Below, one piece after another: positions 48,548-59,557 of a stretch of 64,000 nucleotides of DNA (positions are counted from its first letter, which is position 1; every line of letters starts with the position of its first letter). A program made the position numbers and the translations under genes. Origin of the DNA: Typhlomys cinereus (lineage: Eukaryota; Chordata; Mammalia; Rodentia; Platacanthomyidae). Below the pieces are notes generated by a model. It saw only the letters and a list, made by a program, of their open reading frames with translations. It did not search any database and had not been told where the DNA came from. The stretch is taken from positions 1 to 64,000 of the forward strand of contig JALPQD010000918.1 in NCBI GenBank assembly GCA_023101885.1, in the 5' to 3' direction.

Positions 48548-48765
48548 AGCTGGGGATGTGGCTTGGTGAGTAGAGTGCCTGCCCGGCACACACAGAACCC
48601 TGTGTTTGATCCTTAGCACTGGCATAAACCCGGTATAGTGACACAAGCCTGTGATCCTATCACTCAGGAGGTAGAGGTAGAAGAACAAAATTTCAAGGTC
48701 ATCCTTGTCTACATAGTGAGCTTGAAGCCAGTCTGGGCTATGTGACACACGTTCTCAAAAACAGT
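48548..48765 (+). repeat. ID-like SINE followed by B1-like SINE
   Basis: gctggggatgtggcttggtg then gatccttagcactggcataa; then tgtgatcctatcactcagga. Confidence 0.7.
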
Positions 48766-48769
48766 GATA

Positions 48770-49110
48770 AGGGTGAGAGAAATGGCTTAGGAGTTAAGAC
48801 TCGCAAGTAGAAGGTTCTGAATTTGGATTCCAGGTTCCACATAAAAATGTCAGGCAAAAACAATAGAAGCTAGCACTTCCAGCCTTGATTGTTGGAGCCT
48901 GCAAGATCCCAGAGCAAACCAAAAAGGAGGCAGAAGCAATCTAAGATGATTCCCGAAGTCATCCTGGTCCTCCACAGGGATACACAGTACCCTCTGGTAC
49001 ACACATACACATATACACACACATACATAGATAGATGATAGATAGACAGACAGACAGACAGACAGATAGATAGAAGATAGATAGATAGATAGATGACAGA
49101 TACACCTATA
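48770..49110 (+). repeat. tRNA-derived SINE with CA/(ATAG)n tail
   Basis: A SINE body to 49010, then interrupted (ATAG)n and (ACAG)n repeats to 49094. Confidence 0.8.
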
Positions 49111-49194
49111 TACATAATTTTGTGTGTATGTTTTCATGTGTAAATCAGAGTCAGTGTCAAGTGTCTTTCTCTTCTTAGTTTTTCTCTTTTTTTC

Positions 49195-49530
49195 ATGTAT
49201 GTGTGTGTGGTGTGTGTGTGTGCAAATGTGTGCGCAAGCACGCACACCACTGTTCAAATATATGTACTTGAGTGCACTTGAATCTGTGTGCTGTGGTGGC
49301 CCAAGGGCAATATCAGGAATCGTTGTGAGCTTGGGTCTTTAATGAAACCTAGAGCAAGCCATTATAACTAGTCTGACTAGCCAGAATGCTCTGGCGATTT
49401 TCAGGCTCTGTCTTCCAGGGTCGGACCTGGACATTCACCTGACATTTTCTACATGGGATCTGGGGATCTGAAGTCAGGTCCTTTTGCTTGTAAGGAAAAG
49501 ATTTTAACCACTGAGTTATCTTCCAAGTCC
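49195..49530 (-). repeat. Reverse tRNA-derived SINE, rearranged
   Basis: GT-rich start, then ggcccaagggcaatatcagg. After an insertion of about 40 bases, ctgaagtcaggtccttttgc to actgagttatcttccaag. Confidence 0.7.
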
Positions 49531-50366
49531 TGTTTTTTGAATTTGTAAGACAGGGTCTTGTTATGAAGTCCAAGTTATTCTTTTTTTTTTTTTATTTCAG
49601 CTCATACAAACTTATTAGGTACACCAGTTGTCCAAGTTATTCTTGAACGTACAATCCTGCCTTCACCTCCCGAGGGCTGGAGCTGGCACCCTCATTCTGT
49701 CCCACTTCATTTTTGTTATTGTTAAGTGAATTCTCATAGATCACACAGATGGGTTCTTTTATGCCATGCGTGCGTATGTAAACCATGCTTTTTCTGATCC
49801 TGCAGCCCTCCACCCTCTTGCTCTGCTCTCTTTCCTCCTCACCCCATGTACATATACAACACTGTTTTGGTTCTCTAAAAAACTATTTGATATATTTATT
49901 TGAGATCAGAATGAAAGAGAGAGTGAGACTGTGGCTTGGGGCGGAGGCCAGGCCAGAGGACAGTTTTTAGAAGTCAGTTATTTCCTTAATTATCTATTAA
50001 CTATCTAACTATTATCTATCTTGTGTGCTCTGGGGATTGAACTCAGGTCTCCAGGTTTTTGTGCAGGTGCTTTACCACTGAGCTCCCCTGCTTCCAACTT
50101 TCTTGTTTGTTTCCTTTTTAAATAAATAGAATTATCTTAAAAATCTTAGGCAATAAAGTTATAGAAATAAGTAAAGAATAGAATTAGCATACAAAATATG
50201 AATTTCATTATGATGTTTTAATTTTATTTGTGTTTTCTTAAATTTATTGAACAAGGTCTCTGGTAGCTCAGCTAATCTTGAACTCTCCATGTGACTAAGG
50301 ATGATTTTGAATTAATTATTCTGCCTCTACCTCTTGTGTACTGGGATTACAATGTGTGCCAGTCAC

Positions 50367-50368
<2 letters not shown>

Positions 50369-50415
<47 letters not shown>

Positions 50416-50680
50416 ATCTATCATCTCTTTATTTACTATGTATAATCTATACATCTATCATCAATACATTTATTATCATTTATCCATCACTATCTCTCAT
50501 CTATAATCTATATTTATAACATAACTATTATCTATCAATCATCTACCTATAATCACCTATTTATCATCTATTATGGGTCAATCAGGCAATTTATCATCTA
50601 TCTATCATTGTCTATCATGTCAATCTATCTATGTTTTTATCATGTCTATATATTTATCTATGCATCTATTATCTATCATT
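50369..50680. repeat. (TATC)n microsatellite and degenerate flank
   Basis: About 11 perfect TATC units at 50369-50415, then scattered ATCTATC motifs to 50680. Confidence 0.95.
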
Positions 50681-51079
50681 GTACTTGCTCAAATTCACCC
50701 CATGTTATATATGCCATTTTGTCATCTACATGTGTATATATGTGCCTGTGTATATTTGAAATCCAAAGTCCGATGCCTCTGGCTATGAGCACATTTCAAT
50801 GTTCTGCTCCCTCCTCTGCTTTGGCCTAGAATGGCTCCACAACTGGCCTGTGTCATTCCATTCTTTCATGACATTGACATTTTTGAAGCTATCTCCCTTG
50901 AATCTGTCTGATTCTTTCTTGTTGATTTAAGTTCAGTGTAAACATGAACTTACCCAGAATAATTCCGAGGTGGTGTTTTGTCCTTGGTGCAGCGCATCGG
51001 AAGGAACGTTGTGTCTGTTCATCTTCTTATGGGCAATTAGGTTAGGCTGTGGTTTGCCCAATGTTTCTGTTATAACAGT

Positions 51080-51425
51080 TCTTGTCCTTGGATGAAGAGA
51101 GAGGGCTCAGTCAAGAAAGTACTTGCTGTACAAGTGTAAGGACCTGGGTTCTGATCCCTAGCACCTGCAAAGTTAGGATTGGCAGCAGAATTGAGGGGGG
51201 GAAGGGTTGCTGGCCAACCAGCCTAGCCAAATGATGAGCTCTAGGTTTACTGAGAGAATCTGTCTCAAAAGATGATGGAAGGTCAGTGAGCTGGTTCAGT
51301 GGGTAAAGGAGCCTGAGCATAAACCTTCAGCATGCATTAAGTCTCCAGAGTCAAATGGTGGAAGCAGAGAGCAGACTTCCAAAAGTTGTCCTCTGATCCC
51401 CACACATGCATCTCTTTCTCTGTAA
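51080..51425 (+). repeat. Two diverged tRNA-derived SINEs
   Basis: gaagagagagggctcagtca with ctgggttctgatccctagca; then agtgagctggttcagtgggt with cctctgatccccacacatgc. Confidence 0.65.
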
Positions 51426-51454
51426 GATGAAAAGTGATAGAAGGCATCTGAAGT

Positions 51455-51470
51455 CTACCTACCTACCTAC

Positions 51471-51528
<58 letters not shown>
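51455..51528. repeat. (CTAC)n and (CA)n microsatellite
   Basis: Four CTAC units followed by about 28 CA units. A B1-like unit follows at 51540-51640 (gcatgcctgtaatcccagaa). Confidence 0.97.
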
Positions 51529-51531
<3 letters not shown>

Positions 51532-51939
51532 GTCTGTCCTTGAACTGGGTGTGGTGAAGCATGCCTGTAATCCCAGAACTCAGAAAGCAGAGACAGAAAG
51601 AACATGAATTTGAACCAGCCCGGGCTCCAGCAAACAACCAAACCCAGATCAATCCAAACAACCAAGACAAACAAATGCTCAAATCTCCGCCCTCTTTTGT
51701 AAGTAAGGAGCCGCCTGTGGGCTGACACTGAGGCCGTGTAAAGATCTTGCCACCTCAGAACTTTTTTACAGAGGCTGCCATGCTCACAGATGATCCTAAT
51801 TGTAATCAAAGTGGTTCACAGATTTTAAAATATCAATTGTGCTCCTTACATAAGCAGCCCAGATGTTGCAAGAAGACAGAAAACCTTGCAGTACCATGGT
51901 GTTCTTTGAAAACAATGCTTAAGTAAGATTTTCTTACCT

Positions 51940-52340
51940 TTTTTGTGTATATGCATGTGTGTGGGTGTACATCTTTGTGTTTGAGGAGGTGCACATGAGT
52001 GCAGGTGTGTGCGTGTATGTGTGTGTGTCAGACGGCATCGTATGTCTCTGGGAAATGATGCTGCCCTGCACTTCCAGCTCTGGAAGGTAAAGCAAAAACA
52101 AAGGAAGTAAAAACAATCTAGGATGTTGTCACCCTTGGGCCTCTACAAGCACACACAGTGTCCTCTGATACACACACACACACACACACACACACACGAA
52201 CTACCTGGCAGAGTATGGTGGTACTTGTCTGTAAAGTCAGCACTTGGAAGGTTGAGGCAGGAGGATTACAAGTTTGAGGCTAGACTGGGCTATATCCCCA
52301 GAACTTGTTTCAGAAAATAAAACAAAATTAACTGGATAGG
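51940..52340. repeat. Reverse and forward SINE fragments, (CA)n, B1-like SINE
   Basis: GT-rich reverse SINE tail at 51940-52035, forward SINE body to 52165, (CA)n 52170-52197, then a B1-like unit (aagtcagcacttggaaggtt). Confidence 0.7.
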
Positions 52341-52429
52341 TACTGCTCTCTCTCTCTCCTCCCCCTTCTCTTTAGAAAATTTAATTTGCTGTTATAGTGT
52401 CTATGCATGTGTTTAAATGGGGATGGAGT

Positions 52430-52747
52430 TCTGTGTGTGTACAGGTGTAAGTGAATGTGAGCATACGTGCATGTGGAGGCCCAAGGGTGATACTGGGAAT
52501 AACCTTTGTTTGCTCTTCTACCTTATTGCTTTAGACCTGGTTCTTTAAACCAGAACTTGCTGACAACACTGGTGTGATTACTCAGTGTGCTCTGGGGATT
52601 CCCAGGCTCCTCCTCCCAGGGCTGGAATTACAGACTGGTCACCATACCTACCTGGTAGGCATCTTTCATATGGGGTCTGTGGATCCAATCTCTGGTCCTT
52701 TTGCCTGTGTGACAAGAACTTTAATTGCTGAACCATCTCACCGGGTC
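52430..52747 (-). repeat. tRNA-derived SINE (reverse)
   Basis: ggaggcccaagggtgatact to attgctgaaccatctcaccg, with an internal insertion of about 40 bases. Confidence 0.75.
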
Positions 52748-52759
52748 ATAGCCATTCAA

Positions 52760-53240
52760 ATCTTATGACAAGGATGACTGCATTAGCATGACCTGATCTA
52801 TATGTGCAATGATATATCATTCAGCCTTGAAAAAAATCTGGGAAGATGGCTCGGTGGTTAAAACTTTTGTCTCAAAAGCAAAAGGACCTGAGTTCAGATC
52901 TCCAGATCCCATGTAAAAATGTTAGGTGGATACGACATTGGTCTGCAGTTCTGGCCCTGGAATGCAGAGCCTGGGAAACCCCAGAGCAAAGCAATAAGGG
53001 GGTAGAGCAACCCAGGATGATTCTTGATGTCACCCTTGGATCTCCACAGGCACAGATACTCAAGTGCACTATTAAACACATGCCCACATGCCCACACACA
53101 CACACACTCCCCATACATACATAAAAAAAGAAAAATGTCTGTGTATAAACACTACACCATAGATTAACCTTAAAGACTTATAAGTGAAAAGAGCCAGTCA
53201 CAAAGGAAATACTCTATGATTCCACTCACTCCACCTACTG
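52760..53240 (+). repeat. Ancient L1 3' remnant split by a SINE
   Basis: gatatatcattcagccttga before, and aagtgaaaagagccagtcac, then actctatgattccactcact after, are consecutive parts of an old L1 3' end. The tRNA-derived SINE at about 52838-53130 lies between. Confidence 0.75.
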
Positions 53241-53950
53241 AGTCATTTCTCTAGCTCAGCCCCAGGTCCTGGGGACACGTGAGGTGACTTGATCACAGGG
53301 TGCAAGCAGAGGGACACCTGAAGGTCTCTCTCCAGACTGAGCATACCTATCCCAATGCAGTAGACAGGACACAGCGCCCCCTAGAGTCCTGCCGAGCCCA
53401 CTCCCCCATGCTACCTCCCACCAGGCCTCCTGAACGTCTCTCTGCTCATCGCTGCTTCTAAGCCATAGTAGTTACTGAAGCTGCTGCAGGCGACATGTTG
53501 CTAAGCACACTGAGGAGGAAGCCTGTGAATTACAATGTCACAGAGGGGGAAATATTTTGATAACTGAGTCAGGATGAAGATAGGGTTCCTTTGTCCCACG
53601 TGCCCTTGCTCAGGCTGGGAAGGATCTGGGAGGGTTTGCCAGGCTGCAGCGGGGTCCTTGTGTGGCACTGACTGCTTGCACCTGTCCTGGAGGATTGTAG
53701 GACAAAGTTCCAGAAGGAACCAGGGGTCCTGGGTGATCGAGCAGTGATGCCAACCCATGGGAGCTCCTATCTGGGGGTAAGGACATGATCTGATCATGCT
53801 CTGTGGCTTCTGTCTTCGGTCCTGAGGTGTTCATGCTGTGACAAGCCAGCTGGGTCTGGTATCCCCAAGCTGGGTGACTCCACTCCAAGGACTGGAGCAG
53901 CCACAGATAAAGCTAAGCAGGCTATGCTGCTCATACAACTTAATGCCTTT
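53240..53950. other. Unique intergenic stretch
   Basis: No gene or repeat recognised. Contains a moderately GC-rich segment at 53370-53410. Confidence 0.4.
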
Positions 53951-53973
53951 TGGAAGAAATAAATGAATTTTTA

Positions 53974-54353
53974 TTTATTTTTTTATTATTATTATTTATT
54001 CAACTGTGCGCACGTGCGTGTGTTTGCGCGTGCTCGTGTGTGTGCGCGTGCGTGTGTGCGCGTGTGTGTGCGCGTGCGTGTGTGTGCGTGTGTGTGCGTG
54101 CGTGTGTGTGCGTGTGTATGTGTGCACGCGCGTGTGTGTCTGTGTGTGTGTAGAACCACGGACGAATTCGGGAACCACCATGGATGCCTCCACCTCCTTC
54201 TGCCCTGGGATTCACAGGCTCCGCCCTACCAGGACCAGAAGCGCAGGCCTCCCCCCGCTTCTGCCTGGCGTCTATACGTGGGATCTGGGATCCGAACTCA
54301 GGACCTTCCGCCTGCAAGGCGGAGGCTTAACCCCTGAGCCACCTCTCCAGCCT
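53974..54353 (-). mobile_element. Young tRNA-derived SINE (reverse) with target-site duplication
   Basis: Full-length reverse copy of the 30063 family with a long GTGCGTGT tail. It is flanked by gaaataaatgaattttta on both sides (53956-53973 and 54354-54371). Confidence 0.94.
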
Positions 54354-54699
54354 GAAATAAATGAATTTTTAAAAATGCGTGTTTGTTCATATGTGTGCAA
54401 AAGTGCACGTGTGCATGCAGGCATGTGGGTGCATGTATGGAGGCCAGAGGACAGCCTGAGCCTCAGGAATGCAGTCCACCACTTTGGAGATCACAGGGTC
54501 TCTTATTCACCTGTAACTCTCATCAGAGATCCTCCTGTTTCTACCTCTTCAGTGCTGAAGTGTGTACCATCATGCCTGGCATTTTTATGTGGGTTCTGGG
54601 TCCTTTTTATGTGGGTTTATGTGGTCCTTGTGTCAGCAAAGTCAGTTCCTTTACTGACTGAGCCACCCTTCCAACCCCAACATCTTTGTTTGTTTATTT

Positions 54700-54895
54700 G
54701 TTTGTTTAAGACAGCATGGAACCCAGGCTGACCTTGAACTTGTTATGGAGCCTAGGATAACCTTGAATTCCTGATCCACTTCTGATTTTTTTCTTTTGAG
54801 ACAGAATTTAACTATGTAATCCATTTGCCAGTAATCCTCCTGTCTCAGCCTCCCAAGTGCTAGGATTTCAGGCATGCACTACCATACCTGACAGA
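54700..54895 (-). repeat. B1-like SINEs (reverse)
   Basis: cccaggctgaccttgaactt and ctcagcctcccaagtgctag. Confidence 0.75.
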
Positions 54896-54899
54896 AAGG

Positions 54900-55990
54900 T
54901 GTGCGGGCACCCCGGACCTGTGCACTTACTTCAAAATCCTGATAGGTGCCAAAGTGGAATCAGCAGGAATTGAATTGGGCTGGGTCAAGAGGGTATGTGG
55001 AAATGCCAAAAACCAAATTGAGTTTATTATAGAATCTAACCCCCTTATATACCACAGAACAGGGGGATGATGTCTATACATTGCTCAGAGGGGTGATGTC
55101 AATTGTGACAGACTACACATGCAAAGTCAACAATAGGTGGGGCCACCACCAATAATATAGCCCTGCCAATCCATAAACATGTTAATATGCCCTAATTCAT
55201 TCATTGTGGAGAAAGAATAGGCTACCATAATATACAAAGGTTAGCAGCATGGTGACACAATTACAACAATAAAGTTCTTTGCCCATCCTTTAGACATACT
55301 AATTAATGTCTGAATGGCTTCCAAGGAACAGAAAGAGATATGCAGGAAATGCTTGTGCCCTCTATCCTGTTTGGAGACAGGACAAGATCCATCCTTGTCT
55401 CTACCATTGCTGGCAATGGGAAGCACTCTGCTACTATATGACTGCAGAGAATGTTTTCAGTATGTGTTCTACAGAAAACTGGGGTCTTGAGCTTTCATGC
55501 TCCCTACAAAGGTGTTTTATTTTGTTAATTTTACAAAAAAGAAAGAAAGAAAGCAACTGACCATGGCAATGCATAGATACAGCCTTATCCTTGGCTATGT
55601 GCAGGGCATATATAGTATTTAGTATTAATGATCAATCTGATGCTTAGGGAAAGGTCTCTAGATATACACAATATGGATTCTCGGGATTAAGGTTGGTCTC
55701 TGGACATACCTGAGAGGGCCCAACAATTACCAGAAAAGTATAGGGTCTGCTTACCCTTTGGCAGCAGTGTACCATTGAATGATTGACAGTTACCTGTCCC
55801 AGCAGAAAGCTCTGATCTATGGCAACACTGATTTATGTGGCATAAATTCACCCCCCACTGTCAGTGGCAGGTTGCTAATGTGATGTCTCTGAGAATAGAT
55901 GCAGAGAATTACAAAGTAACACATCAACACAATCAAATTTCTGTCACATACATGCAATAGATACAATGTTTAGTGTATCCCAAGAGCACG
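54900..55990 (-). repeat. Possible LTR-like or other old repeat
   Basis: A 1.1-kb AT-rich stretch with no ORF of note and a TTTATTATAG motif near its left edge (55022). It might be a degraded LTR read on the minus strand, but I cannot define LTR ends. Tentative. Confidence 0.25.
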
Positions 55991-56949
55991 GTAATAGTGT
56001 AGCAAAGCTCAGATAGCTGGAGATAACAGAAATGAAGTTGTTCTCTGACTTCCACTTGCATGTCTTAGTAAGAGAGGAAGAGAGGAAGAGAAAGTGAGAG
56101 AGAGAGAGAGAACAGGGGAGACAGAATACCTTCCAAAAGCATGCCTACATCCTAATACAGGCCCACATCCCAAAGTTTCAGTATCCCCCCAAAGTAGTGC
56201 CACCAACTGAGGGCTGAGCACTCAAAACATGAGTAAGGTGCATTTCAATTCAAACCCTAACAAGATCATTGGAGTGGAACACGTGATCAACTTTTCCTGG
56301 CTTCCTAAGAGGGAGCGAGACCAGATAGACACACAGGTATGCTGGGGGCGGGGGGGGGGGGGTCCTCCCGTTTCATGCTGACTTGGGTCTCTGCTAGGAA
56401 GAGGGCCATCACCAGAAAGGAATTGTTCATTTGCAGATATGCAAATAAACCTCCTTTCTTGATAAGGTTTGCCTGCCTCAGGTGTGGGGGAGAAAAAAGA
56501 TACTCAAAGACTGAAAATAGAAGACCCTCAATATGGGTAAAATGCACAAAAATATGGGCAAGCACAAAGACCTGCTTTTGAATCCCTGACACCCATGCAA
56601 AAAGCTGGGCACAGCGGCATGCATCTGTATGTAACGCCAGTGCAATGGGCTGATGGGGGTCGGGGACACGGACTGGGACAGGGATCCCTAGAGCTCACTG
56701 GTCAGCCAAGCAGGTCAAATCCATGAGCTCCAGATCCAGAGAGACTGTGGCTGAAAGACTAAGGCAGAGTAAGCTGGTGAGATGGCTCAGCAGGCAAATA
56801 TGTTTGCTGTTTGAACCTGATGTCCTGCATTGGATCCCCAGAACCCAAGAAGGGGAAGAAAATGGATTCTTCAAAGCTGTCTTCTGACCTCCACGTGTAT
56901 ACGGTGGAACATGTCAGCACCTCTGTCTAGTTAATTAGCTAGCTAAAAA

Positions 56950-57180
56950 AATAAGTTTGGAGAGCAATCAGTCAAGGAAGACACTTGATGTTGACCTCTG
57001 GTCTACACACATGTATACATACACACATACATATACCCAAGAACACATCTATACTAACACATGCACATACACATATGCACATATCTATACTAATACATAT
57101 ATACAACACACATATATGCACACATCTACACTGAAACATACATACAGCACACATGAGAAAAACATCAATATTTATAATCC
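56950..57180 (+). repeat. B3-like SINE tail with CA-rich repeats
   Basis: The tail of the SINE beginning near 56760 (taagctggtgagatggctca). Interrupted ACACAT repeats follow. Confidence 0.7.
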
Positions 57181-57344
57181 AGACTGAGCGTAACCTTGAA
57201 CCTCTGATCTTCTTGCCTCTGCCCTCCAAGTGCTGGGATCACAAGCCCGAACCTCCTGTTTAGCTTTACTTTTTGTTCTCTCTAGGTTCTCGTATTCAGG
57301 CTGGGATGAACTGGAAACTCAAAGTCACTTTGTTGTTGTTGTTG

Positions 57345-57622
57345 TTATGCATGTGTAGGTGTGGGTGTGTGTACGTACATGGGTGTGAGTATTAGAGGGC
57401 ACTGTGTATGCCTGTGATGGCCCAAGGGTGATTTCAGGAATCATCCTGGATTGTTCTACCCTTATTGCTTGGCTGTGGGATTTCTAGGCTCCACCTTCCA
57501 GGACTAGAAGTACAGGTTCCCACCATTTCTGCCTGGCATTTTTACATGGGATCTGGGATTCAAACTTAGGTCCTTCTGCTTGTGAGATAGAGACTTAACC
57601 TCTGCGCCTTCTCTCCAGCCCT
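57345..57622 (-). repeat. tRNA-derived SINE (reverse)
   Basis: (GTT)n, then tgatggcccaagggtgattt and cttgtgagatagagacttaa, ending cttctctccagccc. Confidence 0.85.
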
Positions 57623-57698
57623 CAAATTCATTTTGATTTGCATTTCCCTGGTGGTGTAAAATGTTAATTTTTTGATACGTTATTGCCCATTTGTATTT
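57623..57698 (+). repeat. Ancient L1 3'UTR fragment, left part
   Basis: ttttgatttgcatttccctg, then tattgcccatttgtatt is an L1 3'UTR signature. It resumes at 58681 (ccatttgtatttcttttgag), showing that the CD63 copy was inserted into it. Confidence 0.8.
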
Positions 57699-57781
57699 TT
57701 TTTTCTGAAAAAATAATTCGTTTAATTGAAAATCTTGGAGGATCTGCTCCCTCAGATAAACAGGCTGAAAATGAGATCCCC

Positions 57782-58498
57782 CTACATTATTTCATAGCCA
57801 CTTCGGATACTCTTCACCAGACAGCAGGCGAGAACAATTCCCAGGATCTCAATGAAAGCAATACCCAAAGCTGCTGCAGCCACCAGCAGTATATTCTTCC
57901 TCAGCCAGGCAACAATCGTCTCTAAGCAGCCCTCAGGATGGATTGACGATATCTGGAAATTAGTTCCACAGCCCTCGGTGATGTTGCGGCAGCAGGAGTA
58001 AGGGACACTGTCCTTGGCCATGCCAGGGATGTGCTCCCAATCTGTGTAGTTAGTAGCCCCACAGCACTTAAACTCTTTCTGTAACTGGTCCAGAATCAAG
58101 TGCGTTTTGTTGTCTTTAGAGTAAATCTGCATTTGCTGCTGAAAGTCCTTACTAAACTCTGATTTCACCTTGTCTCTAAACACATAGCCAGCAATGGCCA
58201 CAGCCACCTCCACAAGTGTGATCAGAGACAAGAAGATGGCAAACGTGATCATAAGACAGTAGTTCTCCTTGCAGGCCCCACAGCAGCCCACAATGGCCAC
58301 CAGGAAGAGGAAGGCGCCCACTGCAATGATGACCACAGGCAACAGGGTGCCTGAAGTGGTCCCATGGCTAATGATGGTTTGGTTCAGTACAACCTGGACG
58401 GTTATACCAATGGCGATCAAGCCCACTGCACAGGCGCAAAAGGCCAGCAGAAGCACGTAGAGCAAGAACTTGACACATTTCATTCCTCCTTCCGCCAT
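57782..58498 (-). CDS. CD63: CD63 retrocopy with intact 238-residue ORF
   Basis: CD63 is a lysosomal and late-endosomal tetraspanin. The single uninterrupted frame begins MAEGGMKCVKFLLYVLLLAF (one codon shorter at the start than usual). It has four hydrophobic segments (about 12-32, 52-72, 82-102, 204-224), the CCG signature (FKCCGATNYTDW) with paired cysteines PYSCC and EGC in the large loop, N-glycosylation sites NKT, NYT and NIT, and a GYEIM lysosome-sorting tail. The parent gene has introns; this copy has none. It keeps a 3'UTR with an ATTAAA signal, a short A tail (T run at 57699), about 180 bases of 5'UTR and a 12-base target duplication ccatttgtattt (57687 and 58681). Conclusion: a LINE-mediated retrocopy spanning 57699-58680. 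The intact frame suggests it is young or maintained. No promoter is evident. Confidence 0.95.
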   Translation of the reverse strand: MAEGGMKCVKFLLYVLLLAFCACAVGLIAIGITVQVVLNQTIISHGTTSGTLLPVVIIAVGAFLFLVAIVGCCGACKENYCLMITFAIFLSLITLVEVAVAIAGYVFRDKVKSEFSKDFQQQMQIYSKDNKTHLILDQLQKEFKCCGATNYTDWEHIPGMAKDSVPYSCCRNITEGCGTNFQISSIHPEGCLETIVAWLRKNILLVAAAALGIAFIEILGIVLACCLVKSIRSGYEIM

Positions 58499-58730
58499 GG
58501 CTGCTGGGCCTCTGAGAAATCCTCTCTCCTCTCTGCTCTCCTGAGTTCAAGTAGCTCCATGGAAACTTTGGCCTTTGTTTGGTGTGGCAGGACTTGGTTC
58601 TGCCTTCTGGCAAGGGCAGGTCCACTCTCTTCCTCTCCTGCCCCAGAGCAGGACTAGTATCTAGTGGTAGCACAGTAAGACCATTTGTATTTCTTTTGAG
58701 AAGTGTCTGTACATGTCCTCCCTTTTATTT

Positions 58731-58851
<121 letters not shown>

Positions 58852-59099
58852 CAAAGAGTACTGTGTGTCCCCGTGGAGGACCAAGGATGACTTTGGAAAT
58901 CATCCTGGATTGCTTCTACCTCCTTTTTGCTTTACTTTAGGATTTCCCTGTGAGTGGGAAGGCTGAAGGTGGAGAGCTGATACATAGAGGAGAGGGTCTC
59001 AGGAGACAGAAGCAGCTTCTCTCTTGTGCCACCTAGTGAACAGTAGCAGCTCCAGCCCAGATCACAAAACTGAGGGCAGCAACCTTAGCAAGACCACAG

Positions 59100-59340
59100 A
59101 GCTCAGGGCAGCTGAGTTCAGATCCCCAGACTCCACCTAACAGTTCCTGGAGTAAATGGCAACAGCCTGCACTTCTGGCCCTTGAAGCAAAACAATAAGG
59201 AGGAAGAGCAATCCAGGATTATTCATGTGTCACCCTTGGGCCTCCACAAGACCATACAGTGTTCTCTATGTACATATCCCACACATACATGTGCAAGTAA
59301 AATTAAAAAACAAACAAATAAACAAAACAAAACAAAACAA
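59100..59340 (+). repeat. tRNA-derived SINE (B2-like), older copy, just downstream of IFNL
   Basis: gctgagttcagatccccaga, then cttctggcccttgaagcaaa, then (AAAC)n tail. Confidence 0.75.
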
Positions 59341-59399
59341 AAACAAAGGGTATGTTCCAAACTCACACAGTCCATGTCACGAGTGTCTTTTTTCCATGG

Positions 59400-59405
59400 T
59401 TTATT
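59400..59405 (-). terminator. Interferon-lambda poly(A) signal
   Basis: AATAAA on the minus strand about 155 bases past the stop codon, beyond the AU-rich element. Confidence 0.6.
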
Positions 59406-59457
59406 CATACAAAGCTTATAAAGAGTGGAAAAATAAAACATCTTTGAATCTAAGTGG

Positions 59458-59480
59458 TTATAAATAAATATATAAATAAC
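59458..59480 (-). promoter_or_regulatory. AU-rich element in interferon-lambda 3'UTR
   Basis: On the minus strand the 3'UTR has clustered overlapping ATTTA motifs (ttatttatatatttatttat). This is typical of cytokine mRNAs and recruits decay factors that make the message short-lived. Confidence 0.75.
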
Positions 59481-59557
59481 AACAGGCGACATAAATTAAG
59501 GGCGGGCTCGGGGCATCCACACAGTGAGAGTTCAGGGCTGGCAGGAAGGTCTCAGGC

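Noticed and set aside
53950..54352. Open frames with Cys/Val runs followed by PRTNSGTTMDASTS-like sequence, also at 28.3, 30.1, 35.1 and 41.2 kb
   Set aside because: The same peptide recurs because each is the same SINE with its GT tail, not a gene family.
54900..55990. Possible endogenous retroviral LTR
   Set aside because: No terminal inverted dinucleotides, primer-binding site, paired LTR or retroviral frame could be identified, so it is listed only as a low-confidence repeat.
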